Assembly (NCBI RefSeq): GCF_014078525.1
Contig: NZ_MU078696.1
Span: 115,873-179,872 of the forward strand
DNA from: Nitrosopumilus sp. b3
GTDB taxonomy: Archaea > Thermoproteota > Nitrososphaeria > Nitrososphaerales > Nitrosopumilaceae
Reading direction: 5' to 3'
Length of the DNA: 64,000 nucleotides
Shown piece after piece: positions 25,600-34,819 of this stretch. The translations under genes were made by a program, and so were the position numbers. The notes below the pieces were generated by a model. The model searched no databases and was not told where the DNA came from. It worked only from the letters and a program-made list of their open reading frames with translations. Positions within the stretch are counted from its first letter, which is position 1. Every line of letters begins with the position of its first letter.

Positions 25600-26991
25600 A
25601 TGACGTATGATGCTGTGATTATTGATTCACACGTTATTCTTCCTCAAGGGATGGTTGACAAAAATATAATTATTGATGAGGGAAAAATAGTTGGATTAAC
25701 ACATGATACTCCTGCATGTGATAATAAAATTAATGGAAATGGTTTGATTTCTGTCCCAGGCCCAATTGATACTCATGTTCACTATGGGGTGTATTCTCCA
25801 ATTAATGAAGCAGCAAAAACCGAATCACATGCAGCTGCAATTGGAGGAATTACAACAATGATGAGGATGCTTAGATTGGGAGATCCATTTACAAAATCAC
25901 TACAATCTCAACTTGATGCAGCATCAAAGTATCATTATGTTGATTATGCAATACATGCTTCAATTTTTACTAAAAATCAAATCAATGAGATGAATTTTTG
26001 TGTTGATAAAGGAATCACATCTTTTAAGATTTACATGAATCTAGGTGGTGAAATTGGTCATGTTTACATGGATATGCCGCCTGATTCATCTGATCTTGTT
26101 GCAGCCCAAGTTGATGTAACTGATGAAATAGTTGAACAGACAGTAAAGACTGCAGCATCACTTGGTTGTCCAGTACTAGTTCATGCTGAAGACTATGAGT
26201 CATGTGGTTGTGGAATTAAAACTGCAAAAGAGAAAAACCAAGATGGATTGCATGCCTGGTCTGAAAGTCGCTCTACAGAGTCTGAGGCAAAAGCAATCAA
26301 GACAGTTTCTAAATTTGGACGAGATTACAATTGTGTAATATATTTTGTGCATATTGGTTCTGAGAGGGCTCTTGCACAGATTGAAGAAGAAAGAAAACTT
26401 GGGACTAAAATTTTTGTTGAAACCTGCCCACACTATCTAACGCTATCTTATGAGAAACAACAAGGGTATTTAGCTAAAGTTATGCCTCCAATTAGAACAG
26501 AAAAAGACTCCAAGGCTGTTTGGAGCGCTTTATCAAACAATTTGATAAACACAATTGGTACAGATCATGTTGCAAATCAATTAAAACTTAAACTTGGTGG
26601 CGATGATGTTTGGGGGGCTCTTGCAGGTTTTCCAGGAATTGGAACTGTACTCCCAATCCTGCTCAATGATGGGGTAAATCAAAATAGAATAACTCTAGAG
26701 CAATTTGTAAAGTTTACTAGTCAAAACGCTGCTCAAATTTTTGGAATGTATCCTAAAAAAGGAACGCTTGAAAAGAATTCTGATGCAGATATCACTATGA
26801 TAGATTTGAAAAAAGAGAAAAAAGTTACATCTGATTTGTTTGGAGGCTTTTCTGATTATATTGTATATGAGGGAAGAATTCTAAAAGGATGGCCCGTAAA
26901 AACACTTGTGCGTGGAGAAATTATTGCTGAAAACTTTGAAGTCATTGGTAAACTTGGACACGGCAAACTAGTCGAAAGAAAAATAAATTAA
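25600..26991 (+). CDS. Dihydroorotase/dihydropyrimidinase-type amidohydrolase
   Basis: 463 residues, cyclic amidohydrolase superfamily with a two-metal TIM barrel. Metal ligands visible: DTHVHYG, the Lys in TSFKIYMN that is normally carboxylated, His in LVHAEDY, His in FVHIGSE and Asp in IGTDHVA. Length fits dihydropyrimidinase, allantoinase or long dihydroorotase. Pyrimidine synthesis versus cyclic-amide breakdown cannot be decided here. A separate promoter follows tRNA-Ala. Confidence 0.82.
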   Translation: MTYDAVIIDSHVILPQGMVDKNIIIDEGKIVGLTHDTPACDNKINGNGLISVPGPIDTHVHYGVYSPINEAAKTESHAAAIGGITTMMRMLRLGDPFTKSLQSQLDAASKYHYVDYAIHASIFTKNQINEMNFCVDKGITSFKIYMNLGGEIGHVYMDMPPDSSDLVAAQVDVTDEIVEQTVKTAASLGCPVLVHAEDYESCGCGIKTAKEKNQDGLHAWSESRSTESEAKAIKTVSKFGRDYNCVIYFVHIGSERALAQIEEERKLGTKIFVETCPHYLTLSYEKQQGYLAKVMPPIRTEKDSKAVWSALSNNLINTIGTDHVANQLKLKLGGDDVWGALAGFPGIGTVLPILLNDGVNQNRITLEQFVKFTSQNAAQIFGMYPKKGTLEKNSDADITMIDLKKEKKVTSDLFGGFSDYIVYEGRILKGWPVKTLVRGEIIAENFEVIGKLGHGKLVERKIN

Positions 26992-27046
26992 ATTTTACCT
27001 AATTTTATGCGATGACTTTTTATGAATAAAAATTAAATTTATTCTA

Positions 27047-27925
27047 TTGAATTTTTATTTTGCTTTTTTACTTTTGATTGCTCTTAGTATTTCTATGATA
27101 TCACTTGAAAATTCTTTTGCACAAAATATGTCTCCACATCATCAATGGAAAAATACTGCAGATCCAGATACTATTACCTGTAAATCTGGTCATTTGTTAT
27201 TGCAAAAAAATGATGGTACTCCTACTTGTGTGATGCCTTCAACATATCTAAAACTGATTGATAGAGGATATGGCAACTATGATTCATCAATTATGAGTAA
27301 TCGTCCTGAGATGATGAATCAACTAATGCAAAATATGGTATCAAATGAAAAACTAATGCATCATTGGCATGAGATGATGCAGAAAAATCCAATTATTATG
27401 ATGAACACGATGAATGATTGGGTATCTCAAATGAAGGTGAATCCTGAATTAATGAAAAATATCTTGGGCCCTATGGCAAGTGATCCTCAATTACGTGAAA
27501 AAATGATTCAAGCAATGAAAAAACACTCTAACATGGAAAACTCTCTAAAAATGCATTCAAAGTGGATGGATTCAGTTCATCACCCAATGATGAAGTCTGG
27601 AATGCATGGCTCTTCATGTTTATGGTGTCCAAATTATCAGATTAACTCTATTTCTCCTTCCATCGGATTTTCAAATTCAGATAGAATGATGGGTATTATG
27701 CATGAGTTTTGGGTTAATTCTGGTATGAGTTATGATATGCACCAACTAATGATCCAAAATCCCTCACACATGTCAAAGATGTCTGAACAAATGATGAATC
27801 CTATACTTGATTCAATAATGGATGATGAAGATTTACGTCAACAAATGATAGAATTATTGTTAGAACATCCTGAATTTATGAATTCTATAAGACATTCTGA
27901 TTCTGAAACAAACACTGATAATTAA
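27047..27925 (+). CDS. Secreted Met- and His-rich protein, possible copper binder
   Basis: 292 residues with signal peptide (cleavage near NSFA-QNMS). Exceptionally rich in Met, often as MM or M-x-x-M (for example MHHWHEMMQ, PIIMMNTMNDW), with many His. Met clusters of this kind bind Cu(I) in known copper proteins; the role here is inferred. Residues about 40-70 carry a small two-Cys module (TCKSGHLLLQK...PTCVMPSTYLKLIDRG) that recurs at the C-terminus of the protein at 54723. TTG start. Confidence 0.65.
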   Translation: MNFYFAFLLLIALSISMISLENSFAQNMSPHHQWKNTADPDTITCKSGHLLLQKNDGTPTCVMPSTYLKLIDRGYGNYDSSIMSNRPEMMNQLMQNMVSNEKLMHHWHEMMQKNPIIMMNTMNDWVSQMKVNPELMKNILGPMASDPQLREKMIQAMKKHSNMENSLKMHSKWMDSVHHPMMKSGMHGSSCLWCPNYQINSISPSIGFSNSDRMMGIMHEFWVNSGMSYDMHQLMIQNPSHMSKMSEQMMNPILDSIMDDEDLRQQMIELLLEHPEFMNSIRHSDSETNTDN

Positions 27926-27982
27926 AATCATTTAGGATAATTTGCAGAGTGTTTTAATTGGAAAAAACACCAACTTGTTTAA

Positions 27983-28648
27983 TTGAGAAATAAAACAATA
28001 GAAAAAAAATACCAAACAGCATTAAATGATTTAATTAATTATTTAAAAAATTCACGATTTTTAAATGATAAAAATGTTGAGGATGCTTTTAGAAATATCC
28101 CTAGACATGAATTTGTTCCAGAATCTGAATTAGATTATGCATATAACAATGAACCACTACTTATCAAGAACAAACAAACAATTTCTCAACCAGGTGTAGT
28201 TTCAAGAATGACTGAATGGTTGGATGTTAGGGAAGGACAAAAAATACTTGAGATAGGTACTGGTTCTGGATGGCAAACTGCTATTCTTTCTTACTTGGTA
28301 GGAGAAGGAACTGTATATTCTGTTGAAAGATATTCTGAACTCGTAAAATTTGCACAAGAAAACCTAAAAAAATTAAACATAGATAATGTTCATGTAATTC
28401 TTGGTGATGACAGTGTTGGATTTGCAAAAGAATCGCCTTATGATAGAATCATTATTACTGCAGCATGTACTGAAATCCCTTTACCTCTAATTGAGCAACT
28501 AAAAGAAGGTGGACTCATACTTGCACCCGTTGGTGATTCATCACAATCATTAGTTTTGTTACAAAAAACATTCAAAGGAATTATTGAAATCAAAAATGAA
28601 TCACATTATGTTTTTGTTCCACTGCGTGGAAAATTTGGGAAAAAGTAA
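27983..28648 (+). CDS. pcm: Protein-L-isoaspartate O-methyltransferase
   Basis: 221 residues. Repairs isoaspartyl residues using SAM. Motif I ILEIGTGSGWQTA, VEDAFRNIPRHEFVP and QTISQPGVVSRMTEWL are PCMT hallmarks; the C-terminal HYVFVPLRG also fits. Start is TTG 27983. Length is normal. Confidence 0.92.
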   Translation: MRNKTIEKKYQTALNDLINYLKNSRFLNDKNVEDAFRNIPRHEFVPESELDYAYNNEPLLIKNKQTISQPGVVSRMTEWLDVREGQKILEIGTGSGWQTAILSYLVGEGTVYSVERYSELVKFAQENLKKLNIDNVHVILGDDSVGFAKESPYDRIIITAACTEIPLPLIEQLKEGGLILAPVGDSSQSLVLLQKTFKGIIEIKNESHYVFVPLRGKFGKK

Positions 28649-28664
28649 ACATTTTCTTTTTTAA

Positions 28665-29495
28665 CTAAACAAATTTTATTGAGCCGTAACCTACTACTGA
28701 TTCTGTATCTCCTGATACATCCCCACTTGTTGCATAGCTTAGAAGTTCCCCTTTTCTAGCACCCAACTTTTTACATGCAATCATCGCTGAAGCCATTGCT
28801 CCATACCCACAGGCGGTTACTCTTTTTTCATACAACACTTGATAAAATCTATCCACATCCAAATCTAAGATGGGTTCTATCAGCGATTTGTCTTGTTGAT
28901 GCGCAAATGAATTTTCTTCATAATGTGTAAAATCAGATGAGGCAATAATTATTGCATTTTTCTTTTTTGCAATTTCATATACTGCATTTCCAACATCCAT
29001 AGCGGCTTTCATGTCTTGTGCACGCAAAATTATGGGAAGAATTTGAAATTCATTTGAAAGTATTCCCTGCAGCATTGGAATCTGTACTTCTAAACTATGA
29101 TCTTGAGAGTGAGAATACTCGTCAATTTCAATAAACTCTGATATTTCTGCTATTTGTTTTGCTGAATCTGAATCTACTTGAACCATCCCTAAAGGTGTCT
29201 TCCATTGTGCATCAATCATGGTAGCAGCATCTTTTCCTACGCCGAAGTGATTTGGTCCGATAATTATTGCAAGTTCAGGATTCTGAGATGAGATGGCCTT
29301 GTAAGAATGACATGCAGTGGGCCCAGAGTAAATATATCCAGCATGTGGGCAAACAATTCCTAAAACCTTCTCTGTTGATTCTATTGAATCTGAACCGGGA
29401 CCAAGATTGTGATTAAAACAAGATTGAATCAGGTTTTCCAAATCCTCTTTTCTATCAGGATAAAACTGACCTGCAACAATCGGCTCTCTGATCAT
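28665..29495 (-). CDS. MEMO1-family protein (AmmeMemoRadiSam system B)
   Basis: 276 residues from ATG 29495; a GTG two codons upstream is less likely. Begins IREPIVAGQFYPDRKEDLE and contains GIVCPHAGYIYSGPTACHSYK, IIGPNHFGVG, SQDHSLEVQIPML and ASSDFTHYE, the His/Asp/Cys metal-site pattern of the MEMO family, related to extradiol-type dioxygenases. It lies 15 bp behind the AMMECR1 gene on the same strand and near the radical-SAM partner. Confidence 0.9.
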   Translation of the reverse strand: MIREPIVAGQFYPDRKEDLENLIQSCFNHNLGPGSDSIESTEKVLGIVCPHAGYIYSGPTACHSYKAISSQNPELAIIIGPNHFGVGKDAATMIDAQWKTPLGMVQVDSDSAKQIAEISEFIEIDEYSHSQDHSLEVQIPMLQGILSNEFQILPIILRAQDMKAAMDVGNAVYEIAKKKNAIIIASSDFTHYEENSFAHQQDKSLIEPILDLDVDRFYQVLYEKRVTACGYGAMASAMIACKKLGARKGELLSYATSGDVSGDTESVVGYGSIKFV

Positions 29496-29516
29496 CAACA
29501 CACTTTACACACTATT

Positions 29517-30137
29517 TTATAAAAAATGATTAGACGATTCTCTGATTATTTCTCCATTAGGTGACTCTTCTTTGAAAATCATTCCTTGAAATCTTGAGAT
29601 TTTAGTTTCTTTGTCTTTCCATGCATCTTTTTCTAGCCCTGCTTTTTGACATGTGTATTCAAGAAATTCTTCTACACTCCAGTTGTACTCTATAGGGACT
29701 TGTGGTAAAAGTAAACCTGATGTAAATGGATTTTCTACGATTAATCCATCTTTTCCAACTTTGATCTCTGTAAGATATTCTGAAAAATTATTCACTTTAA
29801 CTTCTTCTGGAGGAGTGAGAACTGTCACCTCAAAAACAATCTTGTCTAATTCTTCAGGAGTTACTGGACTGAATCGTGGATCTTGAGTTGCAGCAGATAT
29901 TGCAGCATCAACTAGTCCTTTTGATAATTTCATTTCTGGAAGAGGATATCCGATACATCCTCTCAATGAATCTTGTTTGTTTAAAGTAACAAAAACACCT
30001 GAATTAAAATTAAATTTAGAATTAAATGAAGGCTCTTCAATCTTTGAATCATTTCTCAAAAATTCAGTTACAGCTTTTCTTGCCATCATTACTAATTCTT
30101 TACCATCAGAATCAGAAAGTTTCTTTAACTCATTCAT
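29517..30137 (-). CDS. AMMECR1-domain protein (AmmeMemoRadiSam system A)
   Basis: 206 residues. GVFVTLNKQDSLRGCIGYPLP holds the conserved LRGCIG of the AMMECR1 family; DPRFSPVTPEELDKIVFEVTVL and LLPQVPIEYNWSVEEFLEYTCQKAG follow. First gene of a two-gene unit with MEMO. Divergent from the radical-SAM gene with a 34-bp shared promoter region. Molecular function not established. Confidence 0.9.
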   Translation of the reverse strand: MNELKKLSDSDGKELVMMARKAVTEFLRNDSKIEEPSFNSKFNFNSGVFVTLNKQDSLRGCIGYPLPEMKLSKGLVDAAISAATQDPRFSPVTPEELDKIVFEVTVLTPPEEVKVNNFSEYLTEIKVGKDGLIVENPFTSGLLLPQVPIEYNWSVEEFLEYTCQKAGLEKDAWKDKETKISRFQGMIFKEESPNGEIIRESSNHFL

Positions 30138-30171
30138 ACTTGTTAAATACGTAAAAACACAATAAAAAACA

Positions 30172-31242
30172 TTGACAACTTTACTTGGAAAAGAGGCAGA
30201 ACTTTATGAGACATTACCTGATGACAAAGTAAAGTGTACAGCTTGTGCACGTTATTGTGAAATTGGTAAAAGGCAAATTGGTTTATGTGGAATTAGAGGA
30301 AATGAAAATGGAAAACTGCAATTATACGCTTACGGTAAAGTAATTTCAGGTCATGTTGACCCTATTGAAAAAAAACCACTAATTCACTATAACCCTGGTA
30401 GCAAAGTATACTCTATTGCCACAACTGGATGTAATTGGCTCTGTAGATATTGCCAAAATTCTGATATCAGTCAGCGTAGAACTGTTGAAGGAATTGATAT
30501 GACTCCTGATGAAGTTGCAAATACTGCAGTAAAATATGGTGCACATGGAATTGCTTACACATACAATGAACCCTCCATCTTTATTGAATTTGCCCGAGAT
30601 TGTGGAATAGCTGCCAGAAAGAAAGGCTTGTTCAATGTCTTTGTCTCAAATGGATATGATACTCCTGAATCAGTTTCAATGATGAATGAATTTCTTGATG
30701 GAATCACTGTTGATTTCAAAGGAAGCGCAGAAAAAGAATTCACTAGGAAATTTATTGGAGTTCCTGATCCTCAACCAATCTTTGACACTCTTTTAGAAAT
30801 TAGAGATAAAACAAAAATTCATGTTGAAATAACTGATTTGATTGTTCCCAAAGTAGGCGATAATCTAGATCATGCAAGAAAACTTTCAAAATTCATTTAT
30901 GATGAATTTGGACCTGAAATGCCAATTCACTTCTTGAGATTTCATCCTGATTACAAAATGATGGAGTATCCTAGCACTCCTGTTGAAACTTTGGAAAAAC
31001 ATTATCACGTTGCAAAAGATGTGGGTTTGAAGTATGTGTATTTGGGAAATATTCCTGGTCACAAATGGGAGCACACATACTGTTCTGAATGTAACAAAAT
31101 AGTTGTAAATCGTTATGGATTTAGTATACGAGAGTGGCATCTTGATAAGAAAAATTGTTGTGAATTTTGTGGAAATCCAATACCAATAGAGGGTAAATTA
31201 CAAGAAGGATACAAACAAGATCGTTTTCAGTTCGTATCTTAG
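30172..31242 (+). CDS. amrS: AmmeMemoRadiSam-system radical SAM enzyme
   Basis: 356 residues. The N-terminal CTACARYCEIGKRQIGLCG precedes the radical-SAM CX3CX2C (Cys87, Cys91, Cys94; TGCNWLCRYCQ). This resembles pyruvate formate-lyase activases but belongs to the AmmeMemoRadiSam group. The C-terminal end has an additional four-Cys knuckle (CSEC...CCEFCG). Start is TTG. Divergent from AMMECR1-MEMO, completing the triad. Confidence 0.9.
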   Translation: MTTLLGKEAELYETLPDDKVKCTACARYCEIGKRQIGLCGIRGNENGKLQLYAYGKVISGHVDPIEKKPLIHYNPGSKVYSIATTGCNWLCRYCQNSDISQRRTVEGIDMTPDEVANTAVKYGAHGIAYTYNEPSIFIEFARDCGIAARKKGLFNVFVSNGYDTPESVSMMNEFLDGITVDFKGSAEKEFTRKFIGVPDPQPIFDTLLEIRDKTKIHVEITDLIVPKVGDNLDHARKLSKFIYDEFGPEMPIHFLRFHPDYKMMEYPSTPVETLEKHYHVAKDVGLKYVYLGNIPGHKWEHTYCSECNKIVVNRYGFSIREWHLDKKNCCEFCGNPIPIEGKLQEGYKQDRFQFVS

Positions 31243-31269
31243 ATTATGTGAAACAAAAAAAAAATAAAA

Positions 31270-31743
31270 TTATTGTACACTAACTGATTTTTTCTTTTGT
31301 ACTTGTGTGGGTTTGCTTTTTGGTAGAGTCACATCTAAAACACCATCAGTCAGTTTTGCCTTTACTTTTCCAGGAATTACCTTCTCAGACAATGGTATGG
31401 TCTGAAAATATGACATACTATGCCTTTCCTTTCTCAAATAATTTTTCTTCTTTTCTTCCTCTTTGTGCTCTCCTGTCACCTCAATCGAATTATCTGTTAC
31501 ATTGAGATTGATCTCATTTTTCTTCAATCCCGGCATATTCATCTTCATACGGAATTGTTTTCCCTCATCAATTACGTCACATCCAGTTTCATACAATTTC
31601 GGAAATGATGAAAAATCTATTTTTGGGAAAGAAGAAAATGATTTTTCTAAATCTCTTCTAAAATTGTCAAAAACTCTATCAAACTCAGAAAAACTTGACT
31701 TTGCTGGTGTTGATGCTAGTTTTTTTACAGGTTTCTTTGCCAT
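31270..31743 (-). CDS. hsp20: Small heat-shock protein (Hsp20/alpha-crystallin)
   Basis: 157 residues from ATG 31743. An N-terminal Lys/Ser region, then the crystallin domain (about 45-140: ETGCDVIDEGKQFRMKMNMPGLKKNEINLNV, ending GVLDVTLPK) and a short tail. ATP-independent chaperone. Probably monocistronic. Confidence 0.9.
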   Translation of the reverse strand: MAKKPVKKLASTPAKSSFSEFDRVFDNFRRDLEKSFSSFPKIDFSSFPKLYETGCDVIDEGKQFRMKMNMPGLKKNEINLNVTDNSIEVTGEHKEEEKKKNYLRKERHSMSYFQTIPLSEKVIPGKVKAKLTDGVLDVTLPKSKPTQVQKKKSVSVQ

Positions 31744-31810
31744 GCACAAAGAAAGTTAAAGTGATTATCAACTTTTTTGCTAATTATCATAAATGAAAAT
31801 ATAGCACTAG

Positions 31811-31816
31811 TTTAAC
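31811..31816 (+). promoter_or_regulatory. TATA-like box of the 31840 microprotein gene
   Basis: TTTAAC centred about 26 nt before the ATG at 31840, in AT-rich DNA. The spacing supports real, leaderless expression of the small gene. Confidence 0.45.
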
Positions 31817-31839
31817 TACAAAGATTCCTGCCTAGAACC

Positions 31840-31962
31840 ATGACATCAGATAATTTCTGTCATTGTGGTTCTTGTGGGCATGAAAAAATTGATGAATGTT
31901 ATACTAAACAGTGTGCATGTTGTTTGACTGATCATCAGGGTCCATTTGGTAAAAATAGATAA
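31840..31962 (+). CDS. Cysteine-rich 40-residue microprotein
   Basis: ATG-started ORF with seven Cys among 40 residues (FCHCGSCGHEK; CYTKQCACC), plus three His. The density suggests a metal-thiolate protein, metallothionein-like or zinc-binding, but no family is recognised. It stands alone between hsp20 and rpiA. Confidence 0.55.
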   Translation: MTSDNFCHCGSCGHEKIDECYTKQCACCLTDHQGPFGKNR

Positions 31963-31973
31963 TGAAATGAATT

Positions 31974-32648
31974 TTAGATAATATCAAATTTACCATCTGA
32001 TTTGGCTCTGTAAATAATATCTGGCTTTCTTAGAAAAATACCCGACTCTAAAACTCCTGTTGTTTGCTTAATTTTCTGAGTAAGAACTTTGGGATTCTTT
32101 ATTGTTCCAAAATCACAATCTAAGATTATGTTGCCATTTTCTGTAAAAAATGGATATCCTCTATCTAGTGAGCGTAATTCTGCCTTTCCTCCTAATTTCT
32201 CAATAGATCTTACTACTGAATTTCTTGCAAGTGGATGGATTTCTACTGGAATAGTTCTTGTGAAATTTTTTACAAACTTTGTCTTGTCTGCCATCACTAC
32301 AACTTTTTTTGCAAGACTAAACAAAATATTTTCTCGTAATAATGCTCCTCCGCCTCCTTTGATAACATATTTTTGAGAATCAATTTGATCTGCTCCATCG
32401 AATACGATATCAATATGATTAACTTGATCAGCCTCTGCTAATGGAATGCCTACTTTTTCTGCAATCAATTTGATTTGCAATGATGTTGGAATTCCTATGA
32501 TACTATAATTTTTTAGTTTGATTAATTTTCCAAGTGATTTTACAAGTGTAGTAGCTGCCCTACCACTGCCTAAACCGATGACAAAATTGTCTTTAACCGA
32601 CTTTAATGCATCATTTGACAATGCCACGATGGCATTATCGAAAGACAA
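31974..32648 (-). CDS. rpiA: Ribose-5-phosphate isomerase A
   Basis: 224 residues. Interconverts ribose-5-P and ribulose-5-P. GLGSGRAATTLVKSLG, FDGADQID and IKGGGGALLRE are the signature segments, with the catalytic Asp and Lys. The TTG start immediately abuts the stop of the upstream coiled-coil gene, so it is read from the LSm-L37e operon. Confidence 0.93.
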   Translation of the reverse strand: MSFDNAIVALSNDALKSVKDNFVIGLGSGRAATTLVKSLGKLIKLKNYSIIGIPTSLQIKLIAEKVGIPLAEADQVNHIDIVFDGADQIDSQKYVIKGGGGALLRENILFSLAKKVVVMADKTKFVKNFTRTIPVEIHPLARNSVVRSIEKLGGKAELRSLDRGYPFFTENGNIILDCDFGTIKNPKVLTQKIKQTTGVLESGIFLRKPDIIYRAKSDGKFDII

Positions 32649-33614
32649 TTACTCTACCTCTGCTTGATCGAGCTTTGACAAAACTCTCATGATGTTTCCT
32701 TTGATTTTATCCAAATCATCGGTATCATCATCAAAGTCATCGTCTAATGTTGTAGTCTTTGGTTTTTCTGGTTCTGGTAATGCTTTATGTTCTGTAATTT
32801 TTGCTACTTCTTTGTTAATGTCTGGTTTAGTTTCAATCCTTACTTCTGGCTTTGGTGTAACTGTTTGAATAATCTCTATTTTATCTTCTACTTTTGGTTT
32901 TGGTTGAATTATTTCTTCAACTATATCTTCTTTAGGTTTGATTAGTTCAGTTTGTATTACTCTTGGCTCTGGCATTGGTTTGACAACCTGTTTTTCTTCT
33001 TTTTCAAACAGTGGGAATTTTGGTTCATTTTTTGAAATGTTTGTTAGTGTAGTTAATTCAAATGATTGTCTTGATCTTGTTGCAGGAATCTCTATTGGTT
33101 TTGATTCTGTCTTTTTTGGGATGTCAAAGTTGAATGTATTTTTGAAAGACTTTGAAATATCTTGTTTTGGTTCTTTCTTTACTTCTTTTTCTTTACTTTC
33201 TGTCTCAACTTTTGAAGTTACAATCTTTGATGATAACTCATACAACCTATCATCTAGCTTTGATAGTTTTTGATCCATCAAAGTAATCAAACCATCGCCA
33301 ACTGGACCTAAGTCAGGGTGCTTGCTTGCTTGGTCTAGTTTTTCTAGCTTTGCTAAAACAATTCCTAACTGATGTTGATATTTGAGTAATAATTTATCTT
33401 TTTGAATTTTAGAAAATTCTGTGTCTGCTTGATATAATCTTGAAATTGTTTTAGTTAGAATATCTTTTTCAATTTTTAGGGAATTAATTTGACTTTTAAT
33501 GTGAGAACTAGCTCCTAAACTAAGTAATTGATTTTTGTCTCTTGGCATTTTTCGTACTGCAGCAGCCGTTGCAACACCTGCTAATGAACTAAGAATTAAA
33601 ACAATTTCTTGCAT
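32649..33614 (-). CDS. Coiled-coil protein of unknown function in the LSm-L37e-RpiA operon
   Basis: 321 residues. N-terminal hydrophobic segment (4-20), a long coiled coil (about 40-140: SQINSLKIEKDILTKTISRLYQ...), then a Lys/Glu/Pro-rich, probably disordered region and an acidic C-terminal helix (DDDFDDDTDDLDKIKGNIM). No family recognised. Its ATG abuts the stop of L37e and its stop abuts rpiA, so it is firmly in the operon. Confidence 0.68.
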   Translation of the reverse strand: MQEIVLILSSLAGVATAAAVRKMPRDKNQLLSLGASSHIKSQINSLKIEKDILTKTISRLYQADTEFSKIQKDKLLLKYQHQLGIVLAKLEKLDQASKHPDLGPVGDGLITLMDQKLSKLDDRLYELSSKIVTSKVETESKEKEVKKEPKQDISKSFKNTFNFDIPKKTESKPIEIPATRSRQSFELTTLTNISKNEPKFPLFEKEEKQVVKPMPEPRVIQTELIKPKEDIVEEIIQPKPKVEDKIEIIQTVTPKPEVRIETKPDINKEVAKITEHKALPEPEKPKTTTLDDDFDDDTDDLDKIKGNIMRVLSKLDQAEVE

Positions 33615-33782
33615 CTATGTATACCATTTAATCCAGGAATACTTTCTGCGTTTAGCCTCTGGGAATCCACAACTTGCGCATTCATGATGACGCTTATGGA
33701 GTGAGTTTTTACCACATCGTCTACATCTGATGTGAACTTTTTTCTTTGTAAAACCACCCATAGAAGTTGTGCCTTTAGTCAT
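33615..33782 (-). CDS. rpl37e: Ribosomal protein L37e
   Basis: 55 residues with [34 protein letters not shown] (four-Cys zinc site) and RKYSWIKW, the L37e signature. Lies 10 bp behind the LSm gene, as in most archaea. A small large-subunit protein that binds 23S rRNA. Confidence 0.95.
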   Translation of the reverse strand: MTKGTTSMGGFTKKKVHIRCRRCGKNSLHKRHHECASCGFPEAKRRKYSWIKWYT

Positions 33783-33792
33783 CTCAAATCAC

Positions 33793-34029
33793 CTAATGTT
33801 GTGCTGGTGGAGGGGATATCATAACGACATTGTCTCCTCTAACTACAATGCTTCCAAGGCTTTTAGAATCGCCTTCAGCAGGAATTTCCTCTGAAGAATC
33901 GAGTAGCAGGTTCATGTGTTGGTCAAAACCTAGAAGCATTCCTCTAATGGTTTTGTTTCCTTTGAGCTTTATCAATACGACTTGATTAATACTCTCATCC
34001 AATACTTTTACTGCCATATCAACGGACAT
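33793..34029 (-). CDS. lsm: LSm/Sm-like archaeal protein
   Basis: 78 residues. Sm1 motif ([30 protein letters not shown]) and Sm2 motif ([14 protein letters not shown]). Forms heptameric rings that bind U-rich RNA. First gene of the LSm-L37e-coiled coil-RpiA operon. Confidence 0.95.
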   Translation of the reverse strand: MSVDMAVKVLDESINQVVLIKLKGNKTIRGMLLGFDQHMNLLLDSSEEIPAEGDSKSLGSIVVRGDNVVMISPPPAQH

Positions 34030-34087
34030 CTATAATCACTTATTGACTTGGATATTGAGGCGTTATATTAAATTTCCATTGGTGAAA

Positions 34088-34819
34088 CTATGAGCTATGC
34101 CCAGTAAGGCAAGTTTGACACCTTTTTGATAGATTATTGATGATTTCAGCTAAAATTGCTTGTCCATCTTTCTTTGTAGCTTTTGTTGGATCTCCCCAAA
34201 TTCCATTTTTGGTAGCTTTTGGAAATGATTGATTTGCCAGTTTTCCAAGTTTTTGAATTTCTTTTTTTGTCATTTTGTCTGTGATGAGTCCTTTTTTAGC
34301 CGAATTCATTTTGACATTTTTTGATATTGCAAGCATTAGTGATGTTTCGACAAACCCTGCATGATCAAACTCCCTTTTCATAAAATGCCAATATGATAAT
34401 GAAAAAACCTTTAGCTTGTTTTTTGAGAGTTTCTTTAATCTGGTATCCATATTTTTTATTGGTTTAAGATTACCATGATGCCCATTAATTATGAAAACTG
34501 TTTTAATGCCATTTGATAATAATGACATACACAAATCAGAGATAACTGTACGGAGAGTTGATTGTTTAATACTTAGATTGAAAAATGGTGCATGCTCAAA
34601 TGAAACGCCATATGTGATAGTTGGAAGTAGGAAAAATCCCTTTATCTCGGAAATTCTTTTTGCAACTTCCGTTACAATATCTGTATCAGTTGATATTGGC
34701 AAGTGTGGACCATGTTGCTCAATTGAACCTACTGGAATAACTGCAACTTGTTTTTTCTTTAAAATTAATCTTCTAAGATTTGGATCAAATTGAGATTTAA
34801 TTTCTACCATCTGATTCAC
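34088..34819 (-). CDS. Creatininase-family hydrolase, possibly ArfB-like
   Basis: 243 residues. Metal-site motifs VIPVGSIEQHGPHLPISTDTD and FIINGHHGN are typical of the creatininase fold. In archaea this family includes ArfB, the formamide hydrolase of riboflavin/F420 synthesis; that assignment is plausible but not shown. Overlaps the upstream PurU-like gene by 4 bp (ATGA), so coupled to a formyl-transfer enzyme. Confidence 0.78.
   Translation of the reverse strand: MNQMVEIKSQFDPNLRRLILKKKQVAVIPVGSIEQHGPHLPISTDTDIVTEVAKRISEIKGFFLLPTITYGVSFEHAPFFNLSIKQSTLRTVISDLCMSLLSNGIKTVFIINGHHGNLKPIKNMDTRLKKLSKNKLKVFSLSYWHFMKREFDHAGFVETSLMLAISKNVKMNSAKKGLITDKMTKKEIQKLGKLANQSFPKATKNGIWGDPTKATKKDGQAILAEIINNLSKRCQTCLTGHSS

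Noticed and set aside
27047-27925. Ubiquilin/STI1-type chaperone domain
   Set aside because: N-P-x-L-M-x-x-M runs look STI1-like, but the protein has a signal peptide and the pattern follows from Met-rich composition.
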